Assembly: GCA_014529385.2 (NCBI GenBank)
Contig: CM043955.1
Location: 138,871,108-138,935,107, forward strand
Reading direction: 5' to 3'
Length of the DNA: 64,000 bases
DNA from: Adiantum capillus-veneris
Lineage: Eukaryota > Streptophyta > Polypodiopsida > Polypodiales > Pteridaceae
Shown here: one piece after another, positions 35,226 through 48,826 of the stretch
Position numbering within the stretch: the first letter of the stretch is position 1
How the letters are laid out: each line of letters starts with the position of its first letter
The notes under the pieces: model-generated
What the model saw: the letters and a program-made list of their open reading frames with translations, nothing else
Databases searched by the model: none
Told to the model about the DNA's origin: nothing
Program-made: the position numbers and the translations under genes

Positions 35226-36950
35226 ACAACATAAAATTGTATGACCTAAAAAAGGGGGAAGGGGTGGGGGGGGGGGGGGGGGGGGGGAAACACATTAATC
35301 TGAAATTATGAGGAATCAAAGTAGATACGATGAGAATCTCAAGAGATGTGAGGTGTAGCTCGCTCACAGGTAGGTGGCGACCTGCGATGGGGGAGGCAGG
35401 GCGACATAGCCAGGCATAAGCCATGAGAGCTATGGGCGGCAGCAAGCGACAATAGCACCGCAGATGAGGGTTGCTACGAACTCTTTTTTTTTAATATATG
35501 GTTGAGTGTGCATGTCACGACCACCTGGATGGTGGGTTGGCTAAGGGGATCCCCTCAAGGCGTTGGATTTCTACCTTGGCTGCGTTCAAATTCGCCAAAC
35601 AATTATAGAGGGTTCGAGTGTAATTGTCTATGTTCCAAGGTTGGGAGTAGCAAATTCGAGGAATCTTCTCTGAATGATTAAACAAAATAAAGGAGAGCGA
35701 GTAGGGGAAGCCTTTCTTTTGGAATATACAAAGAGCCCCACTTAAATATTGTGAGAGGTGCACATTGCATATCAACAATTTGACATAAAATAAAATGAGA
35801 AAAAAGTAAAATAACAACAATAAAATTTAATTAAAAACATAAAATATATTTTAGTGTTTTTTTCATAAGAAAATATAAATTTTATAGACACAATAAAACA
35901 AGATAGTGAAATAAATTTTTATGAAGTTTTAAAATGGAAGGACTATTATCAATACCTCGTATCATGAGATGGAACTCCTATGAATACACTTTTTAATCCA
36001 AAAGGACTTTGGAAAAAAACATTTAAAAGACTATCATGTCTTTCTCTTCACAAGACTTTCAAGGCCCCTTGTGAAACTTGTCAAACAATGAAAATTGAAC
36101 GACCTCAACCCATAGTGTACTAAGGCCTTTAGCAGGCCAATAATCACTGACTCATAGGACTCCACAAAAGTGAAGATCCTTCAATTAAGATGTCTCACTA
36201 AAATATAGGGGGTCCTTCAACCACCCCCTGCACTTAAGAAACACGTTTATAAGTTGGTATACGTGCACGCCCAGTGCACGTCAGTGCATACAATGGAAAC
36301 TTGTTGTTAAAGGGTTTATGGGAGCACAATGGGATTTTTATAAGGTAAGCGGGTCCAATATAGTGACCCCCCCCAAATCTGTAAATCGTACGGGCTAATA
36401 GTAGAACACTTCGCCTTGACACACACACTTGACATGATAGCTTGTTGGTTGCAAGGCTACGTTTACAGATTTATGTCTTGGGTTTGCATTTGCATTATCA
36501 CTGGCCCTTGACTATAATATCACTTTATTTTGCTAAAATCTAGCTTTTATCGTCAACGTGGAGAGAAAAAAAAAACCAAGATTTTTGTGCACCTTGGTTT
36601 CTCCATTGTGAAGCAGATTCAAAAGGTAAAACTCGAAATTGGCTTTTCCAGGTCGAAAGTGCTTGACGTCTACTTTTTCATTATAGTATTGGCCCCCTCA
36701 CCTTAGGTTTAAGAGGGCCCTGTTCTTAAAGTTTCATATAGAGGGTTTATGGAAAAGCCCTCTTAGTGATGCCTCTTTTTGCTAATGAAAAAGGAGAGGA
36801 TTTTTAAAAAAATGCACACTTTTTGACTGGTTGGAAGAGGTGGAAGATACTCATTACAAAGACAAGCAGGTAGGGTGGGAGTGCTCAATGTTGGGATATT
36901 TGTTTAAAGGTGGAATCTACTAAAGATCATCTCCGTGTAAAGTACATATT

Positions 36951-37009
<59 letters not shown>

Positions 37010-37667
37010 ACAAGTGGTGGCGCCCTTCGAGACCCTTTTGGAGTCTCTTTCTCTCCAAAGTGACAGGCTCCCACTCACTAGTATACTCACAGTATCCCTC
37101 TTCCAATTAGTTCCAATGCTTACACCCCCTACGCTCTGCATTTGTTTTTCAATTGCCTCCAAGTCCAACATTCCTCTCTCTATCTCACTCTAGCTGCTCC
37201 TCACTCGGAGACTCAATATGTAGTTGGAGCTATAATTAGCTAGCTAACATGTCACAAAAAGATTGACCATTGAGAAAATTGCAAAAAGTATTCATTTTAG
37301 GCCAAAAGTAAATAATTGCAATTATTTACTTTAGATCAAAATTGATCAAGGTTGATACCAAAGATTCTATGCATGATTGCAAACATCTTTTGTGAAGGCT
37401 CATAGAATTTGGATCACAAAACATATCAAAAACTTGATAAAAACTGAAACCTGTTCTAATTGTCAATAAATTGAGTTTGACTTGATAAATCTTGTTCAAA
37501 TTTGGTGAAACTTTGCTCAGTGGCTTAGTTAAAGTGTTTAACATGTGTGTATGCTCAGATGATCCTAATTATCACCCATGAAGAATAGTTGGGCACGACT
37601 CTGCACCAGTCAACATAGTCCCAAGGAGACCTCATATTTTAGAAGGGCACTTGTGTAAATATGCCCG
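35226..37667. other. 2.4 kb upstream of ERG28; no gene
   Basis: Contains a 22-base G run (35266-35287). An LTR-start-like word, TGTCACGACCACC, lies at 35515, after which no second end could be placed. A (CT)n tract is at 36955-37006. Short frames have no family match. Confidence 0.5.
36955..37006. repeat. (CT)n microsatellite
   Basis: About 26 CT units. No LINE end was recognised beside it. Confidence 0.95.
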
Positions 37668-37697
37668 CCCCCCCCCCCCCCCCCCCCCCCCCAACAC

Positions 37698-37729
<32 letters not shown>
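37668..37729. repeat. 25-base C run followed by (CA)n
   Basis: Homopolymer at 37668-37692, then CA repeats to 37728, directly abutting the left direct repeat of the Penelope-like unit. Confidence 0.9.
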
Positions 37730-37991
37730 CAATAAACTGCTTGCACCCCTAGCTTACACAAGCCATGGAAACCCACCCTAAGCTCTTTTTTTTCCTTCAC
37801 CCGCTACTTGGATTATTGCTACAATTGGCCATGTGTGGAGCCCCATCATTAACTTAAATCCCCATTATCTCTTGCATGTGCTAACACTCCACACCCGTGG
37901 GCTCATATGCCCCCCACTACCCTGCAATTTTTTGATACACGCGGCCTCCACCATGCCTTCACCTTGCACATGAGGGGCCATGACCTTAAAA
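37729..37991. repeat. Left direct repeat of the RT unit
   Basis: 263 bp aligned with 41657-41910. It diverges abruptly after CCTTAAAA. Confidence 0.88.
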
Positions 37992-38589
37992 GAGGTTTCC
38001 TTCTCTAATCTAGTGTAGCATGAGTCATACTACCTTAGAGTAGTTGTGCATGACATCAAGACTTTGCAATTTTATGAACAGCTACTTGGACCTTACTCAT
38101 ACGTACCTGCCAAGTCCGCTATGGAGGGCTCTACTTAGGTGTTTAGCTTCACACCCTCTTGAAAGCTTACAAATGCTTCATGCTTAGAGTTGACATCAAT
38201 AACATGTGGATTTGTTTTTTGACACTTGTCTTCCGATGTCTAGCACACTTTTTTTTATGTTGACTGTGATGGTGGCAGGTATAATAGAAGGAATCCCTAC
38301 TCTAATCATTAAAGCATCTTCTTTGAAGCTCGGTTGATAGCTGAACACCCCCATTCTCTCCTATTTGTACCACTAAACCCCCTCTTAATTAAGAAGTTTC
38401 TATATTTACTGTGTATTGCATCTTCCCTAATTTAAAGTGAAATCTAGAGAGTTTCTATTTGGCAACCTACACACATACTAGTGGTGGTAGTGAATTCTTT
38501 TTCACCTAACATCTTTAATCTTTGAGAACCTCTCTGGCTTGAACATTTTACTTTAGGGTAACAATGTTGGAGGATGGGATGTTTCTCTT

Positions 38590-40280
38590 TTGGCTTTGGG
38601 ATTTGATGGTAGTTTACTAGCACTACCTTCCATTGTGCAATGGTTGTTGCTTTGCATAAAGGAAACCACCTTTCATACTACTTTACTGAATGCTGACAAA
38701 GGAGCACTTGCTCTAGATGATACTACTGAGATCTTGATCCTTACCCAGCTTAACATACCAGCATGGTTCAATATTTATGCTCTGATCATAGAGAACTCTG
38801 TTGCCGCAGTCACCCGTCAGGATGATGATAGTAGAGAGCACAAGGAATGGCTTGAGAAATTCCCCCACATCATGAAAAAGTTCAAGGATTTACATGGTAA
38901 GAAGTTGTGCAATGACCCTTTGATTAGACAAAGGAAGAAACATTTGTTGCAAGGTGCACCTTCTTTATCTACGTCACCTCCAACCACCATCACCAACTTG
39001 TTAATACCATATGGCCTTGATGAAGATGAAGATGCTATCACTACTCAAAATTTCTCTATCACCAGCACTTCTCTTGCAATGCCAATGTGGGTTGTCTACT
39101 TGGTGTCAAAGGTCTCATAAGCACCACGAGAAGAGATTCTAACTACACTACCCAAATTTGGAATGTGCATAGGCCATTCATCAAGTGTGGTTGTGAACAC
39201 ATTTGTAAAGGTAATTTTTGCAAAGATGCCAATATCCTATGCTTTGATCATGCCCTTTGGATGATTATGCATAATTTGCAACCTTCTTTCCTGCGGCCTC
39301 CTTAAAGAAGTCCATGCTTACCTTTCTTCGTTGGATAGACACTAAAGCTCAAGAAGCTCTGAAAGACCTCCTAATCCATGTCTGTGAAGCAACTTGCTTT
39401 GTTTGGATAGTAACATATTGTGGCCAACAACTTGTCTGGGGTAGACACCTTCATCAAAAGGGGTCATTGTCCCTAATAGGGATATGACCAATGATGGCCT
39501 AACCCCAAAAAGAGCAAGAATGGAACCCCATCGAACTAGCAGAGGTAGGAGTAAACAGTCGGGCAACAATAATTTGTCTCATTCTACACCACCCTCAAAC
39601 CTGAATTGGAATGTTTCTTCTCCTATAGACTCTGTTGGCAGTTGTATGACTCCTTCTTCTTCCCAAATACCTAGCTTCCCTGTTCGGCTTGGCCAACCTT
39701 CTGAAGCCCCAAGTGGACGTGCTCGACAGGCCTTCACACGCAATTGTCTGCCTAGAGCTAAGTCCCTTTAAGCCTCTTCTTAGTTCTACAGGTGAAGAAA
39801 GAAGATAATGGAATAGTATCTCTGGTCTCTCCGAAGAATCGTCTTGGAAACATATTTATCAATTTCGCCTAATGTAACCCTCTTTTGGATTTGCCTAGTC
39901 TCAAGTCCTTTTTTGGTATGTTCTTTTTTGGCTTAGATTTTAGATTGACTCCTTGGTGGGAAGCCTGTTTGTTCACTTGGAACTTTAGACCTTCTTTGAA
40001 ATTGACACTTTGTAATCAACGAGGTAATTAAAAGGAAGTGTTCACTTATGATACATGCCATTGTTTACCTATTGACCCTGGTTTTGTACCCAAATTGGGA
40101 CATATGCTTATTGAAGTACATGGCTTAAGTATTCCTCCAAAAGTAGAAATGCTTATCCAGTTTGGGCTAAATCACATTCCATCATGTGCTCCTAACTTAG
40201 ATGGTGCTTGCCTTGAACTTTTTTATGTGCTAGAGAAGCTTATGTCTGAAAGAATTGTCAGTTCCCCCAATGTTTGGTAA
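38590..40280 (+). pseudogene. N-terminal part of the Penelope-like ORF, broken
   Basis: Open pieces at 38590-39120 (176 codons), 39087-39305 and 40038-40280 lie upstream of the RT on the same strand. The last has LIEVHGLSIPPKVEMLIQFG, a position and pattern like the conserved N-terminal block of Penelope-type RTs. The middle piece has a Cys cluster (KCGCEHICKGNFC). The first has no family match. Frames differ, so the gene is dead, and assignment rests mainly on neighbourhood. Confidence 0.35.
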
Positions 40281-40740
40281 CTGCAATACTAAGGAATTCT
40301 TTTTCATGTATTGTCATTTTGGTTACTTAAGAGAGATACCTATACCCCTGACATAGATGTTAATGTCTTGTTTCATACCCTCAAAAACAGATACTTAATC
40401 ACTTGTATTGACAAGGCCCCTAATAACCCAGATATTAAAAAGAGTTTTGAGCCTAGATTTCACCATTTGTGTACCCTACTAACCTAGTAGAGGATATGCT
40501 GAGCAGAATGTGCTTACCTAACTAATGGCTTCTTAGAAAATGCACAAACAATCTTTCATATGGCTCACATGTGGAGCTAGTGGTGCTTATACCGAGTTAT
40601 CCTTACTCATGGCATGCTGGCTAAAGTCCTACCTCCCCTTCCTAAAAAACAGAGCAAATCAAAAAGCATTACTCTGCCATAACATTAGTTGGTGGGTCAT
40701 TGACTTTTTCTTGAGTGCATTCTCAACCTCCTAATTAATG

Positions 40741-41575
40741 CCTCCTCATTATTTTTAGCAGACATAAAGAAATGTTATGAGAACATCCCTCACTATGGTA
40801 AATATGGATTAGTTCCCCTCATAACTGAACTTATCTCATGGGCTTTTAAATCCACCATTGATGAGTTTATTTCTTTCAAAAGCTTTCCCTCTGCTTGCCA
40901 ACAAGGGTTTTGGATCAAGACAAAATATAAGAATGGACTTTCTTTTCACCTTGCAGATGTGATTGAGACAATCGGTTAATCAATCACATGTTCATTCAAT
41001 GTCACCAAAAATTCTATAGACAAACCAATGGAATCAATCCCAATGGGTTTAGCTTTCTCACCAATATGGTTTAATCTCTACCTTCATGCCCTTGAATATA
41101 ATTACCTTCAATATATTCTCATGTCCCATCTTAATAAGAATAAACTGGTAGACCTAGCCTACCCTTGTAGATATTTTGATGATATCCTTTTGATTGACTG
41201 CCAAAACCATCAATTTTTTCTCTCTGAGAAAAGTATTTACCCTCTTGAACTCACTATCGAAGGCAAAAAGGCTACTAGTACTACTTTTCTCAACCTCTTG
41301 TTATATATAGACCAAGGGATGCTTATTCTAGCAATAGACCTAACAATTGGGCCCTTAAGGTAATCCTCTCCCAATTGAAACATGTCCTCTTCTGCAATAG
41401 CAGCTTCAAAGATGCTAGTAAAGATATCCAGTGCTTGATAAATGCCTTTTGTGCAAAAGGTTTTGAAAGGGAAAAATTATGGAGACTTGTAAGGCACGAC
41501 CTACTCACGTTCAAACCCTCCCCCTATACATGTAACCCCCATGAAGTCTTGGCACAACTATCTCTTGGTCTTTGA
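40741..41575 (+). pseudogene. Reverse transcriptase core, Penelope-like
   Basis: Motif A reads ADIKKCYENIPHYGKYGL near 40,757-40,815. Motif B is at 41,015-41,060 (QTNG, then PMGLAFSP in the next frame). Motif C is YFDDILLID near 41,170. TTFLNLLLYI follows near 41,285, and a tail at 41375-41575 has CLINAFCAKGFEREKLW. The spacing and the IPMG/FDD pattern are those of a small single-domain RT of the Penelope/telomerase-like group rather than L1 or Ty3. Two or more frame shifts and stops break it. Confidence 0.5.
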
Positions 41576-41656
41576 CACTAGGACCCCTTAGAGGGGGCCT
41601 AGTGCCCCCTCTTAAGTTCCTATCGTAGGAGTGGATGGAGGGATCTATACACCATG

Positions 41657-41910
41657 CCAATAAAATAATTGCACCCCTAGCTTACACAAGCCATGGAAAC
41701 CCACCCTAAGCTCCTTTTTGTTATTCACCCACTACTTGGATTATTGGCCACGTGTGGGAACCCATCATTAACTCAAACCCCCACTATCTCTTGCACGTGT
41801 TAGTACTCCACACCCACGGGCTCATATGCCCCCCACTACCCTGCAAGTTTCTGCTACACACGAGATCCGTCATACCTTCACCCTCCACATGAGGGGCCAT
41901 GGCCTTAAAA
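41657..41910. repeat. Right direct repeat of the RT unit
   Basis: 254 bp, colinear with the left repeat and a few bases shorter in its T run. About 55 bp further right the large LTR element begins. Confidence 0.88.
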
Positions 41911-41965
41911 CAGTGTTGGTAGTTTTTGCCGTTGAGCTTCTTGATCTTGAGCTTACCTTCCTCAG

Positions 41966-42909
41966 TGTTGCGGGAGCGAACCACACCACCCATAAAGTGC
42001 ATGCAACACAACCTAGATCAACATAATGTCAATCGAGGATACAGATGACTTGATAGGTGCAGGAAGGCAATCTCTTTAGCTTGTCAGGCTGATACCATCC
42101 CATGCATACAACACTCTAGAAGGCTAACTAAACCACAATCTAGAATCTTAATGCTCTCAACTACACCATCCAACCCATATACACACAAACAGAAGGAAAC
42201 TCACTAAACTATACCAGAATCATATGAAACTTAAGGAACACCATCCCCTCACTAGGCTACACTTGTCCCAAAGCCTCTACACTCAAAATCCTCGCTCTAG
42301 ACCCATCTACGCAAAACACACATGAAGACAGAGCAATATTTTGGAAGTGCCCAAAATCAAAATCTATGAGTACCTATGCATAGCTTATGTCGCCACGATT
42401 CTAATGACTACTTGCAAGCAAAAAAGAGACATCATTTGATACACTTATGACCACTAATGGCTCATAGACACGTTAGCACGCGTGCTTCGTCTTGCGTGGA
42501 ATGCTTGGTGTTGTCGTGTAGCTCTTGACGAGGCTAGCGCGCTGGTGTTGTTGAATCTCCAATGTGATCAACGAGCGGGGAGTACTACCAGGATGAAGCT
42601 CACACTCTCTCTCTTCCTCTCTCTCACACAGTTGATGGCAGCTTAAAACTTGATTATGATGAAATTTCTCCTTACAAAATGACCTAGGTACCTTATATAC
42701 TATGACTACCATATGTTAAAACTAAAATAGAGTTCAAGGAGTAAAATGGATTTGTATGTACAATCTGGAAGTGTCATTGCACCCCGGCTCTCCAACTAGA
42801 CTAGCTACTTATTACAAATGATGTTTTTAACCATAATCCATAGCATTTCATAGCTCTAAAAAATAAGGCTTTGTTGAGTTATGTTGTGCTGTTGACCCAC
42901 GGGTCAACA
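41966..42909 (-). repeat. 3' LTR of the large element (944 bp)
   Basis: Colinear with the other LTR over its whole length, with scattered substitutions and small gaps. I estimate low-to-mid nineties percent identity by eye. It contains a short CT-rich stretch and no gene. Confidence 0.9.
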
Positions 42910-42922
42910 CTCCCCCCCTTCG
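42910..42922 (-). promoter_or_regulatory. Polypurine tract of the large element
   Basis: The minus strand reads GAAGGGGGGGAG directly before TGTTGACCC, the start of the 3' LTR. This is the plus-strand primer for reverse transcription and fixes the element's orientation. Confidence 0.85.
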
Positions 42923-44238
42923 AATTCATGTCGTCCTTGACAGGACCTGGTTGTTGATGTGGGTGCGGTCTTTGTTGTCATTTCACTAATGTAAAGAAAG
43001 TATAGGATGTAGCCTTTGCACGAGCTCATCCTGTTCGTCCAATCCGATGTACATAGTCTTCACATGATTTAGGAAAATCATAATTGATGACAAACATTTG
43101 CCAAATTTTGTGTCTTTCTCATTTTCAGAAACAACTTCTACAATCTATAGAATTGAATGATTGGCTTTCAGATATTGTGAACCAATGACAGCTTTATAAG
43201 GATTTTGTGAGATTTTTTTTTGCTAAACCTTCAACTTCTTTAGGCCAAGTTACACTCCAATGCAAAGTCTGTCTATCAATCCGAATCTGGCAGATTTTTT
43301 TTTTGCCTTAAGATTCAAAACCCATGTATAGCATTCGATCCACCTCATCAAGGATAAGATGTGTAACCCTGTAAAGGTCGGTTTGTCGATCATTTGTGTC
43401 TGCTCGTCTTCTTTGGTGAATCGGGACTCCTTTGTTCCTACATCAAGGTGATCAAAGTCGCATGTACCACTGTTAGCTTTTGTGTGATTTGTAAATCATT
43501 ATACTGCTTCTACTTGATACATGAATTAATGAAATCTTGACAAACCCCCGTTAATTCCCCAAGTTAGTAACTTGCATCAAAAGGGCCTTATCCAACATCA
43601 TTCGCGATAGATGACCATCGATGAGCTATCATTGTCCATTTGTTCCCAAAATTCATATACATGATGTACAGGGTATGTAGATGGCTACCATGGCTTCAGA
43701 TTTGAAACAATTGCATCTTTGGCTAGCTAGGGGTTAGATCTTTTTTTTTGTGGAAACCCTTAGCTTGTACTCTCTATGCATAGCCTCCTCAAAAAGTTTA
43801 GCTTGATTTGGACTTGCATTTGGCTTTCCAAGCTTAATTTTTTGAAATTCAATCTCAAGAATGAATGACGGGCATCTCTGGCACCTTATGTTCTTGTCGG
43901 TACTATTAGTCCCTTTTGTTTGTTAGGCTTCACTTAGTCACATGCAAGATAGAAAATTTACAGTATAAATATCTATTTCCTTTATACGACCTTGTATTCG
44001 CATGAAGTGACTGATAGGCAACTTTACACGATGGCTGCTTTTGTTTAGTTGATCATCAACTTTCTTTGTCCTTGTAGTCCATCCCGGAGTTTGATACCCA
44101 TTCTTAGCCATTTTTGGCCTCATGTTGTTGTCAAAGGCTAATCGTCATTCTTTCTTAGCTATGACATTCTAGCCTTATGCAGATGTCTTTTGAGGCATAC
44201 CTTGTGAAGTTTCTCATTTTCCTGTACCTGCTTCTCTT
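42923..44238. other. 3' internal part of the large element; no gene
   Basis: 1.3 kb between the purine tract and the copia insertion. Only short unsupported frames on either strand. RNase H or integrase would be expected in an autonomous Ty3-type element but is not seen. Confidence 0.55.
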
Positions 44239-44243
44239 TGTAC

Positions 44244-44470
44244 TGTTGGAATTAGGGTTGCAGAGAAACACACACAGCTTGGAGAAGACGAAGGAAGCTC
44301 AAGGCACACAATAGAGAGTGTGTTACTTAGTGTGCAATGGAAAGATAGATAGCCCTAGAGTGATGGGCGTATATACAATGCACGGGGGAAAAAACCTCCT
44401 AAAGAGGGAAAAAAAGCCCCGGCGGTCCTAATGTGTTCACACACATCACTACCACATGTCTATGGTAACA
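44244..44470 (-). repeat. Copia 3' LTR
   Basis: 227 bp, TG...CA. The polypurine tract adjoins at 44471-44480 on the internal side. Confidence 0.93.
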
Positions 44471-44545
44471 AATCCCCCCTGGAGTGATGCGGTGAACGAG
44501 AGATGGCACATGAGTAAAGGGAAGTTCCATGCCCTGAGGACAGGA

Positions 44546-47500
44546 TCAGTCCACAAAGGGGAGTAAGCCCAAAGCTTTGCGGAAAGCTTCAAGCTTCTCA
44601 CGAGACAATGCCTTTGTGAAAAGATCTGCAAGGTTTTCCTGTGTTGGCACATAAGCCAAGCTGATCTCTCCTGCTGAGAGCCTCTCCCTCACATAGTGGT
44701 AATGCACCTCAATGTGCTTTGTGCGAGCATGAAAAACTGGGTTTCTCGCAACTACCAATGCGCTCTGACTTTCAGTGTAGATAGTGTTGGCAGTGTCCTG
44801 TCCAACACCCAAATCAGCCATAAGGCGTCTGAGCCATACACACTCAACCGTAACTATGAAGACTGCCCTGTACTCAGCCTCACAACTCGAAGTGGCCACA
44901 GTAGGTTGCTTCTTGCTCAACCATGATATACATGAACTGCCAAGCATGAAACAAAAACCACTTGTGGACACTCTCGTGTCAAAACAACTAGCCCAATCTG
45001 AGTCCGAAAAAGCATGTAAGTCTGGCGGCAATGATCCCCCCTTGGGATAAAACAAGCCAAGATGTATAGTGCCACTAAGGTAGCGGAATTTCCTCTTGAC
45101 AGCCTGCCAATGCTTAGACCCTAGGCTATGCATGAATATGCTGACCTGTGAGACTACAAATTGAATATCTGGCCTCGTGTTGCATACATAAATGAGGCAG
45201 CCAACAACAGTTTGGTAAAGAGTGACATCAACAGGATCGCTAGCATCATGTAGACTCAATTTCAAACCTGTTTCCATGGGAGTGGCAATAGGTTTGCAAT
45301 CCTCAAGTCCAAACTTACATAGCAATGTCTCTATGTAACTTTTCTGACACAGGGCAATACCACCATCACACTGCTTAAACTGTATACCCAAGTAATGATG
45401 CAACAACCCCAAATCTTTCATCTTGAAAGTAGCATTCAAATAAGCCTTAAATTCAGCAATATGTCTCTCATTTGGTCCAGTGATCAGCAAATCATCAACA
45501 TAAAGAACCAGAATGAGAAGTACATCACCCTCACGCTTTACATACAATGTGCTTTCTGTTGGACTGTTACGAAAGCCTTGTTTGACCAAATGAGTGTCAG
45601 CTTTCTCATACCAAGCACGAGGAGATTGCTTCAACCCATATAAAGCCTTCTTACATCTGCACACTTTGTCCTATTGTCCTTTTATGACAAAACCACGAGG
45701 CTGCGTTACATAAACTTCCTCAAATATGTCACCATTCAAGAAAGCAGTAACAATGTCTGATTGATGTACATCCCAACCAAAATGAGCTGCCAATGCACAT
45801 AGAAAACGTACAGTAGTCATACGACAAGTGGGAGCAAAAGTCTCTTCATAATCTATGCCTTTTTGCTGTGCATAACCCTTTGCAACAAGTCGAGCCTTAT
45901 GGCGATCGATCTCACCATCCGGTTTGCGTTTCAACTTGTAAACCCACTTCGTACCAATGGCCTTTTTGCCAGGAGGCAAATCACATAAAGTCCATGTGTC
46001 ATTCTCTATAAGTGCATCATATTCTGATTGCGTGGCAACCATCCAATTTTCTGAATTCTGTGCTTCATCAAAACACAGAGGCTCCTCAACATCATGTAAG
46101 CTAGACACAGCCAAAGCATAACAATCTGATGCATAAGATGCATGGCGAGAGCCTGAACGAGTATGACTAGACAAAGGTGCATCCAATTTAGTGTCATGCA
46201 AAGTGTGCACCAGCCATTTTGGCATACCTCTAGCCTGCTCATTTTCAGCCCTTTCCTCATCAAGTACATCATGTACATCTGCATCAGTAATAGGCTAATC
46301 TAAAACATTTTTAAAAACCCCCATAGGCTGTACATTTGCCTCATTGGAACTTACATTCGTATTTCCACCACTGAAAAGAGGCAACAAAGTGTCATAAATG
46401 TCATGTGAGCTTACATTACTGTCTCTAGTACATGACAACAAGGGCTGAACAGAATCTTCCACAAACACTACATCCTGTGACACTACAATATGTTTTGTTT
46501 GCGGATGATACAACCTGTATCCTTTGCTTTCAACACTATAACCAACAAAAATACATTTCACAACCTTATCATCCAATTTTCTGCACTGCACTCGTGGCAC
46601 ATATGCCAAACAGCCAAAAACACGCATGTGCTCAATAGAAGGCTTTCTATCATGCCATGCTTCATATGGAGTAATAGACTGCAAAGCTTTTGTAGGACAC
46701 CTGTTAAGTACATAAGTGGCACACATGATGGCCTCAAGCCAAAAAGAATGCGACAAAGCTTGACTTTTGACCATACATCGTGCCATTTCTATCAGTGACC
46801 TGTTTTTCCTCTCAGCAACACCATTTTACTGAGGTGTATAAGGCACTGTACATTGGTGTTTTATCCCACGACTAGCCAGAAATGCATTAAATTCATGAGA
46901 CATATACTCCCCTCCTCGATCGGAATGGAGGGAACCCATAATACATTTCGAGACATTTTCAGCCATAGCCAGAAATTGTTTGAAGCACATAAAAACTTCG
47001 AACTTCTCTTTAAGTGGAAATACCCATGCATGCCTGGAGTAATCATCAATGAAAGTCACGAAGTACAGGTAATTGCCCAAGGACGGAGTTTGCATGGGCC
47101 CACAAACATCACTATGCACAAGCTGCAACCTGCATGTGGCCCGAACTGAACCATCCTTTGGAAATTTAGAACGCTGCATCCTTCCCAAAATAGAGCCTTC
47201 ACAAACATGTTTGACAGGTGCTTCAAGAGGCGGCAAAGAAGCAACCATATCAGATTTCTGCAAACGCAGCAAACTAGTAAAATTCAGATGACCAAAACGT
47301 GCATGCCAAAGTTTTGCATCTGAAATAGCCCTTGAATCTGCAACAACAGTTGCAAAATTTTGTCCACACTTGTCATACAAAGTGAGCTTATACAGCCCAT
47401 GACACAAAAGCCCAGATGCAACAATTTCATCACCAAAACTGAGATCATGAATTGTACATCTGTCATCCACAAATTTGACTACAAGTCCAAGTCTAGCAAG

Positions 47501-48826
47501 TGCGGATACAGACAAGAGATTCTTCTTGATCCAAGGTACATAAAGTGCATCAACAAGTGTGAAGGAACTGCCATTAGCAGCAGTGAGCACAATCTTTCCA
47601 ACTCCCTGAACTCGATAAGAGGCGTTGTTGGCACAAGTGACTGAATTCCCATGAGGGACAGACTCGAGAGAGGTAAACAATTCACGATGTGAGGTAATGT
47701 GCTTTGTAGCACCACTGTCGAAATACCACACATGTGAATCTGCAGCAACTGACAAGCATGCATCATGGACATCAGGATTGTAAGTGCATTATGTGCTAAA
47801 AGCCCATTCTGCATCAACATCAGCATTACAATCTCCTTTCACAGAAGACTCAACAATGGCTGCATTTGAAGTGGAACCAGCATTTGCAGTGGAACCACCC
47901 TCTTTCTTCTTAGCCTCTTTGGCCTTCAACTTAGGACACGACTTGATGAAGTGATCATTGGCTTTACAATAATGGCAACGCATCTTCTTTTTGCCCTGAT
48001 CGCCAGAATTTCCAGACGAATTGCTGCCAGCAGAAGCATTAGGAATAGAATTTTTGCCACTCACTGCAGAACCATAAGAAGTGGATGCATTGCTGTTACC
48101 ACCCTTTCTTTGAGAAGCAATAAAAGCCTGTTCAACTACACACTGCCTAGTCCTGTTTTTTTTGGAAAGTGACTCTTGTAACAGCAATGTGCATAATGCA
48201 TTAAACTTGACAACTTCTGGATTTCCTTGGGTCATAAGTCTCCAAGTACTAGCAAAAGTCTGATAAGAATCTGGTAAGGCATCAAGAACAGTCTGCACAA
48301 GGGAACTGTTTGAAATGACTTCACCTGCAGAAATAAGCTGCTCATTGATATCCTTGACACTAGCAAGGAAAGTGTCCATATCATCTTCCTCATGCATAAT
48401 CTTTGACTCCAGCTCTTTACGCAACAAAGCAATTTTAGCCTCATTGCGGCTTGCATAAAGACTTGATAGAATATCCCAAGCCTGTTTTGCAGATTTTGCT
48501 GAACGGATGTGAGGAACAATGGTGCACTTCACAGACAACGCAATCAATGCATGAGCCTGCGCATCCTTAACATCCCAATGAGCTTGTTCTGCCGTAGGCA
48601 AAACAACTCTAACAGCGGCAATCCTTGCAGCAAGACCTGCAACATTCTCAACATCGCCTACATCCTCAGAACCAGGACGTACATCAATGCCCTGCACAAT
48701 GTTCCAGACACCCTTTGACACAAGAACATGTTGCATCATATAAGCCCACATAGGGTAGTTGTCCCCATCCAACCTGTCCTCAGCAGCAAACATCTTGAAC
48801 ACATCTGTGTTGTTGTTGTCAGCCAT
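44546..48826 (-). pseudogene. Copia gag-pol polyprotein with four in-frame stops
   Basis: One frame throughout, about 1,427 codons. Gag starts MADNNNTDVFKMF at 48826, with zinc knuckle CHYCKANDHFIKSC near 47,985. Protease has WYFDSGATKHIT near 47,725. Integrase has an H-H/C-C region near 47,320-47,200 (WHARFGH) and D,D-E residues (HSDVCGP, SDRGGEY). RT follows (WVYKLKRKPDGEI, FAPTCRMTTVRFL, ALYGLKQSPRAWYEK, LYVDDLLITG). RNase H follows (SDSDWASC, SCEAEYRA). The order of integrase before RT defines copia. Stops are TAA at 47791, TAA at 46828 (where TPQQNG is expected), TAG at 46297 and TAG at 45673. There are no frame shifts. An upstream Met at 48886 is in frame but lacks gag similarity, so 48826 is preferred. 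Confidence 0.92.

Larger units (their letters stand above)
37729..41910 (+). mobile_element. Penelope-like retroelement unit between direct repeats
   Basis: A decayed plus-strand reverse transcriptase gene lies between two direct repeats of about 255-263 bp (37729-37991 and 41657-41910). The repeats share TTGCACCCCTAGCTTACACA, CCATGGAAACCCACCCTAAG, CTCATATGCCCCCCACTACC and CACATGAGGGGCCATG. Penelope-like elements typically carry such pseudo-LTRs from tandem insertion. No GIY-YIG endonuclease could be recognised, and no hammerhead ribozyme was seen in the repeats. A degenerate LTR element is the alternative, but the repeats lack TG...CA ends and a purine tract. Confidence 0.5.
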
